A stretch of 11,523 nt of DNA from Gammaproteobacteria bacterium (lineage in GTDB: Bacteria > Pseudomonadota > Gammaproteobacteria > UBA9339): assembly GCA_018814965.1 (NCBI GenBank), contig JAHIYS010000029.1:1-11523 (forward strand), read 5' to 3'. The translations under genes and the position numbers were made by a program. Below are positions 1 to 5,375 of the stretch, piece after piece (positions within the stretch are counted from its first letter, which is position 1; each line of letters begins with the position of its first letter). A model generated the notes under the pieces. The model worked only from the letters and a program-made list of their open reading frames with translations, ran no database searches and was not told where the DNA came from.

Positions 1-341
1 AATTAAAATCTTAATTGTGATGTTTTTTGGTGACCTCGTGTCAAGTCGTGTGGCGAAGTAATTTTGACCACGTTGTAAAGTTTGGGGCGCCAACTTTTTG
101 AGTTCGAAAGAACAACTTGTGGCGATTGTACGGAATTGACCACAAATAGCAGATAGGGCAACTAAGCCAATACTCGAACAGACATAACACAATAAAATTT
201 AATAAAATAATTTCTGTTATCAACGGTTAATATTTGGGGTCATAAAATGACCCTACAGGATCGTCTTGCTTAAATAGCTTGACAACTCACATAGCAGACT
301 TGACCCTAACCTTATGGAAATAGGGGTCGAGGAGTTGTTAC
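1..341. other. Gene-poor left edge, no supported gene
   Basis: I see no convincing coding region here. A 60-codon minus-strand frame (41-223) has no recognisable domain and no clear ribosome binding site, so I leave it out. The right part holds two hairpins built on a GGGGTC/GACCC core: 236-254 (GGGTCA, loop TAAAA, TGACCC) and 299-331 (CTTGACC-CTA against TAG-G-GGTCGAG). They belong with the repeat at 551-629. Confidence 0.5.
236..331. repeat. Two GGGGTC-type hairpins left of the sspB fragment
   Basis: The first hairpin is GGGTCA (237-242) / TGACCC (248-253). The second pairs 299-308 with 321-331 through CTTGACC/GGTCGAG with one wobble and one bulged G. The core CTTGACCC / GGGGTCRAG is the same as in the perfect inverted repeat at 551-629. 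REP-like palindromes with GACCTGACCCC- or GACTTGACCCC-type ends are known beside Y1 (IS200-like, RAYT) transposases in many bacteria; assignment to that class is inference, since no transposase is in the window. Confidence 0.5.
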
Positions 342-545
342 CTAATCTTTACCGCCTGATATGACCTTAAAGGGGGTTTTGCTTCTTTTCTCTGATGCAA
401 CTTCTTCTGGAGCAAACTGGTCATCGTCAGGAAATTCCTCTTTAGGAAACGCCATCCCTTGACTGTTTTCTGGGGCATAAATTGCCATTACCGCTGAGAT
501 TGGAATATAAATGTTATGAGGAACACCGCCGAAACGTGCTTGAAA
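342..545 (-). pseudogene. Duplicated 3' fragment of sspB (C-terminal part of SspB)
   Basis: The minus strand encodes about 67 residues that closely match the C-terminal half of the intact SspB at 964-1383: both contain QARFGGVPHNIYIPISAV, then QGMAFPKEEFPD, and both end in a KTPFxxISGGK tail. A 37-bp stretch is identical (427-463 against 1052-1088), while flanking parts differ. The N-terminal half of SspB (PYLIRAIYEW region) is missing. The frame can be extended upstream to a TTG at 593, giving 83 codons, but that extension runs through the palindromic repeat and has no clear ribosome binding site. Most differences from SspB are synonymous or conservative, so the copy may come from a diverged sspB or have been constrained for a time. 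I read it as a gene remnant; expression as a short ClpX-binding peptide is possible but unsupported. Confidence 0.8.
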
Positions 546-550
546 ATTAT

Positions 551-629
551 AAGGGGTCAAGTCCCAATTGCTTACAACGAAACAGGTTAACAATTATCTT
601 TGTTGTCAGTAGTTGGGACTTGACCCCTT
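551..629. repeat. Inverted repeat with 17-bp perfect arms (REP/MITE-like)
   Basis: The left arm AAGGGGTCAAGTCCCAA (551-567) and right arm TTGGGACTTGACCCCTT (613-629) are perfect reverse complements around a 45-bp centre. It abuts the truncation point of the sspB fragment. Decayed relatives are at 871-905 (GGATTAAGTCCTGACAA) and about 8711-8732 (GTTGTCAGGAGTTGACTCC), which share the adjoining GTTGTCA/TGACAAC. The arm sequence resembles palindromes associated with Y1 transposases; that link is inference. Confidence 0.75.
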
Positions 630-676
630 TTAGTTCTTAAATTAATTTGCAATGAAAATAAATAGATCGGCTTGCT

Positions 677-811
677 GTCATTGCGAGCCGCAGGCGAAGC
701 AATCCAGGAAATTATATCTAAAATTTAGTTTTTAAATGGATAGATTTTATAAAATAAAAATATTTCTGGATTGCTTCTTCACCCAGCACAAAACGCTGGG
801 TTCGCAATGAC
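677..811. repeat. Palindromic element with GTCATTGCGA / GAAGCAATCCAG arms
   Basis: The left arm (677-707) reads GTCATTGCGA, a short GC-rich middle, then GAAGCAATCCAG. The right arm (766-811) is the reverse: CTGGATTGCTTC, then a nested hairpin ACCCAGC (781-787) / GCTGGGT (795-801), then TCGCAATGAC. The centre (708-765) is AT-rich. Elements with GTCATTGCGAG...GCAATCCAG arms are widely dispersed in bacterial genomes, including intracellular gammaproteobacteria. Reduced copies occur at 7411-7456 and 10032-10076. No open reading frame lies inside, so it would be non-autonomous. Confidence 0.8.
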
Positions 812-870
812 GACGCAAAAAACAGATCTATACAATAGCCATTTGTGATTACACTAACTTAACAAAAGAT

Positions 871-932
871 GGGGTGATCAATAAGGATTAAGTCCTGACA
901 ATCGACAATGCAGGCTAAAGCCTGCACCTACC
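871..932. repeat. Decayed GGGGTC repeat followed by TGCAGGCT hairpin
   Basis: Positions 871-905 look like a decayed copy of the 551-629 arm (GGGGTGATCAA, then GGATTAAGTCCTGACAA). Directly after it, TGCAGGCT (909-916) pairs perfectly with AGCCTGCA (919-926), followed by CCTACC. The same hairpin family occurs at 7466-7495, where both outer arms (GGTAG/CTACC) are kept. Being 32-55 bases past the sspB stop, the hairpin may also help end the sspA-sspB transcript, although no T-run follows it on the minus strand. Confidence 0.6.
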
Positions 933-963
933 AAGACAAGACTTATAATCGGTTGGATAATAG

Positions 964-1383
964 TTAGGTAGATTCCTTTCCGCCAGATATAATTGTAAAC
1001 GGCGTTTTAGCCTTTTTCTCTGCTTTAACTTCTTCCGAGGTAAACTCATTATCAGGAAATTCCTCTTTAGGAAACGCCATCCCTTGACCGTTTTCTGGAG
1101 TATAAATTGCTATTACCGCTGAGATAGGGATATAGATGTTATGAGGCACTCCGCCAAAACGCGCTTGAAAGGTTATTGCTTCATTGTCTATAAGAAGCTT
1201 AAGAGCAGAAATGGGAGAGATGTTAAGAGTAATACTATCGTTTTTAATATATTGCTTAGGTACATCTACATTAGAGTAGCTGGTGTCTACAGAGATGTAT
1301 GGGGTGTAATCATTGTCAGCAATCCACTCATATATTGCTCTGATTAAATACGGCTTGGCAGAAGACATTGGTTGTTGTTGCAT
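964..1383 (-). CDS. sspB: SspB, ClpXP protease specificity-enhancing factor
   Basis: SspB delivers ssrA-tagged proteins (products of stalled, rescued ribosomes) and some other substrates to the ClpXP protease in the cytoplasm. The 139-residue product follows the family pattern: PYLIRAIYEWIADNDYTPY at about residues 11-29 forms the opening helix of the substrate-binding domain, LNISPISALKL lies near 53-63, and ARFGGVPHNIYIPISAVIAIY at about 75-95 is the conserved core. An acidic linker (PKEEFPDNEF, then a Glu/Lys-rich stretch) leads to a hydrophobic tail, TPFTIISGGK, in the place of the ClpX-binding motif of E. coli SspB. The E. coli protein is longer (165 residues), mainly in the linker. The gene lies 23 bases after the sspA stop and is presumably in the same operon. 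No strong Shine-Dalgarno sequence precedes the ATG at 1383, and an in-frame ATG 15 bases further in is possible. Confidence 0.93.
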   Translation of the reverse strand: MQQQPMSSAKPYLIRAIYEWIADNDYTPYISVDTSYSNVDVPKQYIKNDSITLNISPISALKLLIDNEAITFQARFGGVPHNIYIPISAVIAIYTPENGQGMAFPKEEFPDNEFTSEEVKAEKKAKTPFTIISGGKEST

Positions 1384-1406
1384 ATAGGTTTATCGCTATA
1401 TTAAGT

Positions 1407-2024
1407 TTATTCCCTAAGCTCTCTCTCTGAATCAGATAAGCTTGTTTGAAACGAATCACGAGCAAAAATACGTTTCATATAGTCATTAATTGGTTTAGCT
1501 TGTGGTGGCAATTCGATTTCTAATGCTTTTAATCGCCAAAGCATTGGTGCCAAACAGCAGTCAGCTAAAGAAAAATCATCACTTAAGAAATATGGAGCCT
1601 CATCAAATACAGGGGCAATAGATGTTAGCTGAGAAAAAAGATCTTTACGTGCTTCGTCAGATTCATTTTTTTTGCCAGATTGAATTGCATCAACCAAAGT
1701 TAGCCAATCGTTTTCGATTCGATAAATCATCAGGCGGCATTTTGCGCGGGCAACCGGATAAACTGGCAACAAAGGAGGGTGAGGGAACCGTTCATCTAAA
1801 TACTCAGTAATAATGTTTGGTTCATAAAGCACCAAATCTCTATCTACTAGAGTGGGTAAGGAATTATATGGGTTTACGGTTAATAGATCTTCGGATGGGT
1901 TATTGCTATCAACATATATAATGTTAACAGCGATCCCTTTTTCTGCGAGCACTATTCTTACTCGATGACTGGCAATATTTAGTGCATCAGAGTACAGAGT
2001 CATGGTTGAGTGTTTAAATGCCAT
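1407..2024 (-). CDS. sspA: SspA, stringent starvation protein A (RNA polymerase-associated GST fold)
   Basis: SspA has a glutathione S-transferase fold but acts by binding RNA polymerase; in E. coli it is needed for stationary-phase acid tolerance, and in other gammaproteobacteria it controls virulence genes. The 205-residue product begins with the thioredoxin-like domain (MTLYSDALNIASHRVRIVLA, residues about 8-27; NPYNSLPTLVDRDLVLYE, about 51-68; then IITEYLDERFPHPPLLPVYP). The FPHPP segment contains the PHP surface motif needed for function in E. coli. The C-terminal helical domain includes YFLSDDFSLADCCLAPMLWRL. AAGGAG sits 8 bases upstream of the ATG, supporting this start. It is followed by sspB and preceded by tRNA-Gln. 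The length matches the family (E. coli 212). Confidence 0.95.
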   Translation of the reverse strand: MAFKHSTMTLYSDALNIASHRVRIVLAEKGIAVNIIYVDSNNPSEDLLTVNPYNSLPTLVDRDLVLYEPNIITEYLDERFPHPPLLPVYPVARAKCRLMIYRIENDWLTLVDAIQSGKKNESDEARKDLFSQLTSIAPVFDEAPYFLSDDFSLADCCLAPMLWRLKALEIELPPQAKPINDYMKRIFARDSFQTSLSDSERELRE

Positions 2025-2082
2025 CGATATTACTCCTTATGAATTGTTATTTACTAATGCTATTTTATTTTGTAATCACTAT

Positions 2083-2156
2083 TGGCTGGGGGACTAGGAT
2101 TCGAACCTAGATTAACGGAGTCAGAGTCCGCGATCTTGCCATTAGACGATCCCCCA
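2083..2156 (-). tRNA. tRNA-Gln (anticodon CUG)
   Basis: On the minus strand the sequence folds as a complete cloverleaf: acceptor TGGGGGA pairs with TCCCCCA, the D arm is GTC/GAT, the anticodon stem GCGGA pairs with TCCGT around the loop CTCTGAC (anticodon CTG), and the T arm CTAGG-TTCGAAT-CCTAG is standard. The 3' end GCCA is encoded, with discriminator G as is normal for tRNA-Gln. It decodes CAG. It lies between rpsI and sspA on the same strand. A 6-bp hairpin (TAGAAC/GTTCTA, 2159-2176) sits 3 bases upstream of its 5' end and could mark processing; I cannot find a clear promoter of its own, so it may be cotranscribed with rpsI. Confidence 0.95.
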
Positions 2157-2205
2157 TATAGAACAAACTCGTTCTAAGAGGACATAATAAGCATAAGTGC
2201 AAAAA

Positions 2206-2661
2206 TTAGCGTTTAGAGAACTGTTTCCCTTTGCGCGCTTTAGTACGACCAACTTTTTTACGTTCAACTATACGAGCATCACGAGTCAATAAACCTGCGC
2301 CACGTAATATTTTACGGAAAGTAGTTGCCTCTTCAGTTTCAGTAGTTTCATCGTCTGTTTTTTTAGAAGTTGGTTTTTTCCCATCTTCATCGTAGTCTAA
2401 AAGTGCATGTGCAATCCCAAGGCGAATCGCGCCAGCTTGACTGCTATCACCGCCACCTTTGACCGATACCATCATATCAAACTTATTCATCATATTAGTT
2501 GCTTCAAGAGGTTGGCGTACTACCATAAGAGATGTTCCGCGACCAAAATATTCTTCTATTGGCTTATCATTTACTATCATCTTTCCTTTGCCTGAAGTTA
2601 AAAAGACTTTAGCGATTGAGGTTTTACGTCTGCCAGTACCGTAGTATTGTTTTTTTGTCAT
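2206..2661 (-). CDS. rpsI: 30S ribosomal protein S9, with a 21-residue charged insertion
   Basis: S9 is a small-subunit head protein whose C-terminal tail reaches the P-site tRNA. The product shows the family blocks in order: QYYGTGRRKTSIAKVF (residues 5-20), YFGRGTSLMVVRQPLE (38-53), VKGGGDSSQAGAIRLGIAHA (67-86), TRDARIVERKKVGRTKARKG (126-145), and the terminal QFSKR. It is 151 residues, against 130 in E. coli. The extra 21 residues lie at about 94-114, between LLDYDED and FRKILRGAG, and are rich in Lys, Thr, Asp and Glu. The frame is uninterrupted and both flanks are well conserved, so this looks like a genuine in-frame insertion. The gene starts 12 bases after the rplM stop; AAGGCG, which overlaps that stop, is the likely ribosome binding site. 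Confidence 0.97.
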   Translation of the reverse strand: MTKKQYYGTGRRKTSIAKVFLTSGKGKMIVNDKPIEEYFGRGTSLMVVRQPLEATNMMNKFDMMVSVKGGGDSSQAGAIRLGIAHALLDYDEDGKKPTSKKTDDETTETEEATTFRKILRGAGLLTRDARIVERKKVGRTKARKGKQFSKR

Positions 2662-2673
2662 TAGAATTACGCC

Positions 2674-3099
2674 TTAAATTGTTAATGTAATTAATTTTTG
2701 TGCTTGATGTGTGTGCTCAGGACCAGCGTAAACTTTAAGCTTGCTTAACATTTTACGACCTAATGGCCCTTTTGGTAACATACCACTTACAGCATCTTTT
2801 ATTACTCTCTCAGGAGCTTTGACCAATTGTTTTTCTAAGGAGATCTCTTTTAGACCACTTTGATAACCTGAGTAACGATAATATTTCTTGTCTTTAAGCT
2901 TGTTGCCGGTTACCCCAATTTTTTCAGCATTAATGACTACTATATAATCACCAGTATCAATGAATGGAGTATATTCTGGTTTGTGTTTTCCGCGTAAATA
3001 TTTGGCAATAACTGTTGCCATACGGCCAAGAGTTTTATTTTCGGCATCTAACAGATACCATGCTTTTGTGTGGGTTACACTTTCATTAAAGGTTTTCAT
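2674..3099 (-). CDS. rplM: 50S ribosomal protein L13
   Basis: L13 is an early-assembly protein of the large subunit. The 141-residue product (142 in E. coli) carries the typical blocks: WYLLDAENKTLGRMAT near residues 14-29, LRGKHKPEYTPFIDTGDYIV near 35-54, NAEKIGVTGNKLKDKKYYRYSGY near 57-79, and GMLPKGPLGRKMLSKLKVYAGPEHTHQAQ near 106-134. GGAAG lies 5-6 bases upstream of the ATG. It is the first gene of the rplM-rpsI pair, and a good sigma70-type promoter lies upstream (3159-3187). The 5' leader contains three AAGTA-type direct repeats (about 3119-3152); E. coli L13 autoregulates its own operon, but I cannot show an L13 binding structure here. Confidence 0.97.
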   Translation of the reverse strand: MKTFNESVTHTKAWYLLDAENKTLGRMATVIAKYLRGKHKPEYTPFIDTGDYIVVINAEKIGVTGNKLKDKKYYRYSGYQSGLKEISLEKQLVKAPERVIKDAVSGMLPKGPLGRKMLSKLKVYAGPEHTHQAQKLITLTI

Positions 3100-3158
3100 A
3101 AACTTCCGCTAAAATATTAATAAGTATCAATAAGTATCTATCAAATAAGTACCATTGG

Positions 3159-3187
3159 TTTATACCAAAGAGCGTACGATTCTACAA
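3159..3187 (-). promoter_or_regulatory. Probable sigma70 promoter of rplM-rpsI
   Basis: On the minus strand TTGTAG (3182-3187) and TATAAA (3159-3164) are separated by exactly 17 bases. The -10 box lies within a short palindrome TTGGTATAAACCAA. This places the start of transcription about 50 bases upstream of rplM. The assignment rests on motif match and position. Confidence 0.6.
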
Positions 3188-3258
3188 CATGGATTATATA
3201 AAAGCAATTGGGTAATTGAACGGGGCTTGATTTCCTTGTAAGCCACGTCTGTATTGGG

Positions 3259-3301
3259 ATATTGGCCAATATGAAGCTGATTTTAAGGTGCCTAAAATCA
3301 G
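3259..3301. repeat. 14-bp palindrome plus adjacent hairpin
   Basis: ATATTGGCCAATAT (3259-3272) is a perfect 14-bp palindrome of the sort a dimeric regulator could bind. It is followed by CTGATTTTA (3277-3285) pairing perfectly with TAAAATCAG (3293-3301), which can extend inward as AGG/CCT. It lies about 70-115 bases upstream of the rplM -35 box. The function is unknown. Confidence 0.5.
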
Positions 3302-3334
3302 TTTATAGGGATGTTTCAATCTGAAAGCCTTGTA

Positions 3335-3665
3335 TACTGGATCCCTCGGTCTTCGCCGTTAGACAACAGCCATCAAGTTTTGTCCACCCCGTTGAAAAAC
3401 GTGTCCTGCCGACGACAGCTATCAAGCTTCGTTCAAGCTTCGTTGCTTTCTTGAAAATCCCAGGGCTAAAGGAAAATGGTAATTTGTCGCCACGTTGAAA
3501 AACGGGGCCCAGAGAAAAATAGTAAAAAGATTCCAATTGGATCAACTATGTTTAAAAACAATATTCTGGATCCTGCGGTCTTCGCCGCCCAACGACAATC
3601 ATTTAGGTATCTGAAGCCGCTCGACGACAGATGTTGTTTTTTGTCGCCCCATTGAAAAACGAGGC
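3335..3665. repeat. Cluster of decayed palindromic repeats
   Basis: Two units begin TACTGGATCC or TTCTGGATCC and continue CGGTCTTCGCCG (3335-3359, 3564-3587), which form a CGG/CCG hairpin with loop TCTTCG. Three units carry GTTGAAAAACG or ATTGAAAAACG with matching flanks (3381-3405, 3484-3508, 3641-3664). Their consensus would be a hairpin CCCCGTT-GAAA-AACGGGG. Each copy has lost different bases of the stem. CGACGACAG recurs at about 3410 and 3622. This looks like remnants of a composite palindromic element. Confidence 0.6.
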
Positions 3666-3786
3666 AAAAAAAAATGGCAAAAAACCTTAGATTGTAATAG
3701 TCTTCTTATATATATAGAAAAATTTGACTTTTTAATAATCTTAATTTCCCCGCTGCTTGTGGAGGGGACAAAGCCATGGTGGATTA

Positions 3787-3843
3787 CCAAGGGGGAGAAA
3801 CGCAGTTCTCCCCCTTGGGCGAGCCCGGGGTTCATATCCCGGG
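3787..3843. repeat. Two strong GC-rich hairpins upstream of the permease
   Basis: CCAAGGGGGAGAA (3787-3799) and TTCTCCCCCTTGG (3806-3818) form a perfect 13-bp stem with loop ACGCAG. Next, CCCGGG (3824-3829) can pair with a second CCCGGG (3838-3843). Neither is followed by a T-run on the plus strand. They are much richer in GC than their surroundings, which suggests a dispersed repeat, though no second copy is in the window. Confidence 0.55.
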
Positions 3844-3944
3844 TGAAGTCAAAAAATTGATTCAAACAATTTATTTCGGTTTTATAAAAATGAATTACAA
3901 TGCTTGCCTAGAAGTATCAAATTAAAATGAGAAAAGGAGAGGGT

Positions 3945-5303
3945 ATGTTAAATAGAATCTTTAAGTTAGAAAAAAACTCAACCACAGTCTCGACTGAAAT
4001 CTTAGCTGGTATAACAACATTTATCACTATGGCATATGTCTTAGCGATTATGCCAGCGATGTTGGCTCATACCGGGATGGCTAAAGAAGCGGTATTTATT
4101 GCCACATGTTTAAGTGCTGGAGTTGTTACTATCGCGATGGGCTTAATTGTTAATTTTCCAATTGCTTTAGCTCCTGGTATGGGTTTAGGAGCTTATTTTG
4201 CAGCTATTGCGGTACAACCAGGAGGGATTCCTTGGCAAACTGCTTTAGGGGTGGTTTTTATTGCTGGGGTAATTTTTTTGCTCTTAACTGTCACTCGGAT
4301 TCGCCAAATTTTAGTCGATGCGATTCCTGATTCTTTAAAATATGCCTTGACCATTGGCATCGGTTTTTTTATCACACTTATCGGTTTAAAAATGTCACAT
4401 CTGGTTGTAGTAAACACTCATTTGGGACCATCTCTTGACGCAATTATGTCATCTCATGGAATGGCAAATCTATCATTTTTTGAATGGGATTTAACTCTGG
4501 GTAATTTTGCACAACCAGATGCATTGCTTGCTGTGATTGGCTTAGTTATCACCTCTGTTTTGATTGTATTAAAAGTTAGGGGAGGGATTTTGCTAGGTAT
4601 TATTATTACCGCCATAATTGGTATTCCGATGGGATTGACCAATATTCATGATATTCATTTTTCTTTGCCAGCTTTATCTAGTTTAGATTTTAATGCGATG
4701 GATATTCGTGGTGCGTTTAATATGGGTATGGCCTCGCTGATTTTTACTTTTACTTTTGTAGGTTTGATGGATACTTTCGGCACTTTGGTTTCAACTGCTG
4801 ATAAAGCTGGAATCCTAAAGAAGGAGAATGGTTCGAAGTTAATTGGTAAAGCAATGTTTGTTGATGCGATGGGTGCTTGTTTTGGAGCTTTTGTAGGTGC
4901 TCCTGCTTTGACTGCTTATCTTGAGTCGATGGCTGGAATTAGTGCTGGTGGTCGTACTGGTTTAACTGCCGTTACAACAGGAATTCTTTTCTTGCTTGCT
5001 TTAGCTTTGAGCTCATTATTTATTATAATTCCCAATGCAGCTACCGCTCCAGTATTGATTTTGATTGGGGCTTTTATGATATCGAGTGTGAGTAAAATAA
5101 ATTTTGAAGATTTTAGTGAAGCTTTACCCGCATTTTTGACCATTATTATAATGCCGCTTACCTATAGTATCGCTAACGGTATTTCTGCTGGAATCCTGTT
5201 TTATGTCCTGCTGAAAGTTGTTACTGGCAATTGGCGTAAAGTTCATTGGATGATGTATCTTTTAATGCTTTTAATTGTTTCACGATTTGTTTTTTTTAAC
5301 TAG
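3945..5303 (+). CDS. NCS2/AzgA-type purine permease (guanine/hypoxanthine or adenine uptake)
   Basis: The protein is a polytopic inner-membrane transporter of the AzgA-like branch of the NCS2 family (PbuG, GhxP, AdeP types), which import purine bases by proton symport. Family signatures are EILAGITTFITMAYVL near the N-terminus, APGMGLGAYFAA in the third membrane segment, MDTFGTLVSTADKAGI in the middle and LTAYLESMAGISAGGRTGLT after it, with many hydrophobic helices throughout. Most family members read GMGLNA and GTSTVTTYVESAAG; here these are GMGLGA and GAPALTAYLESMAG, so the exact substrate is uncertain. I start at the ATG at 3945 because AAGGAG lies 5 bases upstream; an in-frame ATG at 3927 would add six residues, but its reading frame runs over that ribosome binding site. 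The length of 452 residues is typical. The gene is followed by a hairpin and then uvrB. Confidence 0.9.
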   Translation: MLNRIFKLEKNSTTVSTEILAGITTFITMAYVLAIMPAMLAHTGMAKEAVFIATCLSAGVVTIAMGLIVNFPIALAPGMGLGAYFAAIAVQPGGIPWQTALGVVFIAGVIFLLLTVTRIRQILVDAIPDSLKYALTIGIGFFITLIGLKMSHLVVVNTHLGPSLDAIMSSHGMANLSFFEWDLTLGNFAQPDALLAVIGLVITSVLIVLKVRGGILLGIIITAIIGIPMGLTNIHDIHFSLPALSSLDFNAMDIRGAFNMGMASLIFTFTFVGLMDTFGTLVSTADKAGILKKENGSKLIGKAMFVDAMGACFGAFVGAPALTAYLESMAGISAGGRTGLTAVTTGILFLLALALSSLFIIIPNAATAPVLILIGAFMISSVSKINFEDFSEALPAFLTIIIMPLTYSIANGISAGILFYVLLKVVTGNWRKVHWMMYLLMLLIVSRFVFFN

Positions 5304-5327
5304 CAAGTTTAGTGGTAAATTCGAATT

Positions 5328-5355
5328 CATTCCCCGCTTTTTGATGCGGGGAATG
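5328..5355 (+). terminator. Strong hairpin between the permease and uvrB
   Basis: CATTCCCCGC (5328-5337) and GCGGGGAATG (5346-5355) form a perfect 10-bp stem with an 8-base loop, 25 bases after the permease stop. No T-run follows, so it is not a textbook rho-independent terminator; it may stabilise the permease mRNA end or reduce read-through. Its end is only 20 bases from the uvrB start. Confidence 0.5.
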
Positions 5356-5375
5356 AGTCTTACTTAGTATATCAA

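Larger units (their letters stand above)
594..963. other. Repeat-filled gap downstream of sspB
   Basis: This 370-bp stretch holds no gene that I can support. It is largely made of palindromic elements (part of 551-629, then 677-811 and 871-932) with AT-rich spacers. It separates sspB from the left-edge sspB fragment. Confidence 0.6.
3100..3944. other. 845-bp gap between rplM and the permease, rich in palindromes
   Basis: It holds the rplM promoter (3159-3187), a hairpin and palindrome (3259-3301), decayed repeats with a GAAA-loop hairpin (3335-3665), and two strong GC-rich hairpins (3787-3843). Frames that run through it (3303-3545 and 3599-3865, minus) follow the repeats and show no known domain. 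The permease promoter must lie at its right end. TTGATT (3856) with TTTTAT 17 bases later is a weak candidate. Confidence 0.6.

Noticed and set aside
41..223. 60-codon minus-strand frame with a hydrophobic start
   Set aside because: No recognisable family, no ribosome binding site, and composition expected of AT-rich noncoding DNA.
342..593. 83-codon protein starting at TTG 593
   Set aside because: The extra N-terminal residues are encoded by the inverted repeat; the sspB-derived part is better described as a gene fragment.
677..932. CRISPR array
   Set aside because: The repeats are inverted, of different families and irregularly spaced; there are no regular direct repeats or cas genes.
3303..3865. 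Two minus-strand frames (80 and 88 codons) between rplM and the permease
   Set aside because: They run through palindromic repeats, show no domain, and their similar peptides (FQRGDK, VVGRTRFSTGW) come from the repeats themselves.
3927..3929. ATG at 3927 as permease start
   Set aside because: AAGGAG lies downstream of it and is correctly spaced for the ATG at 3945.
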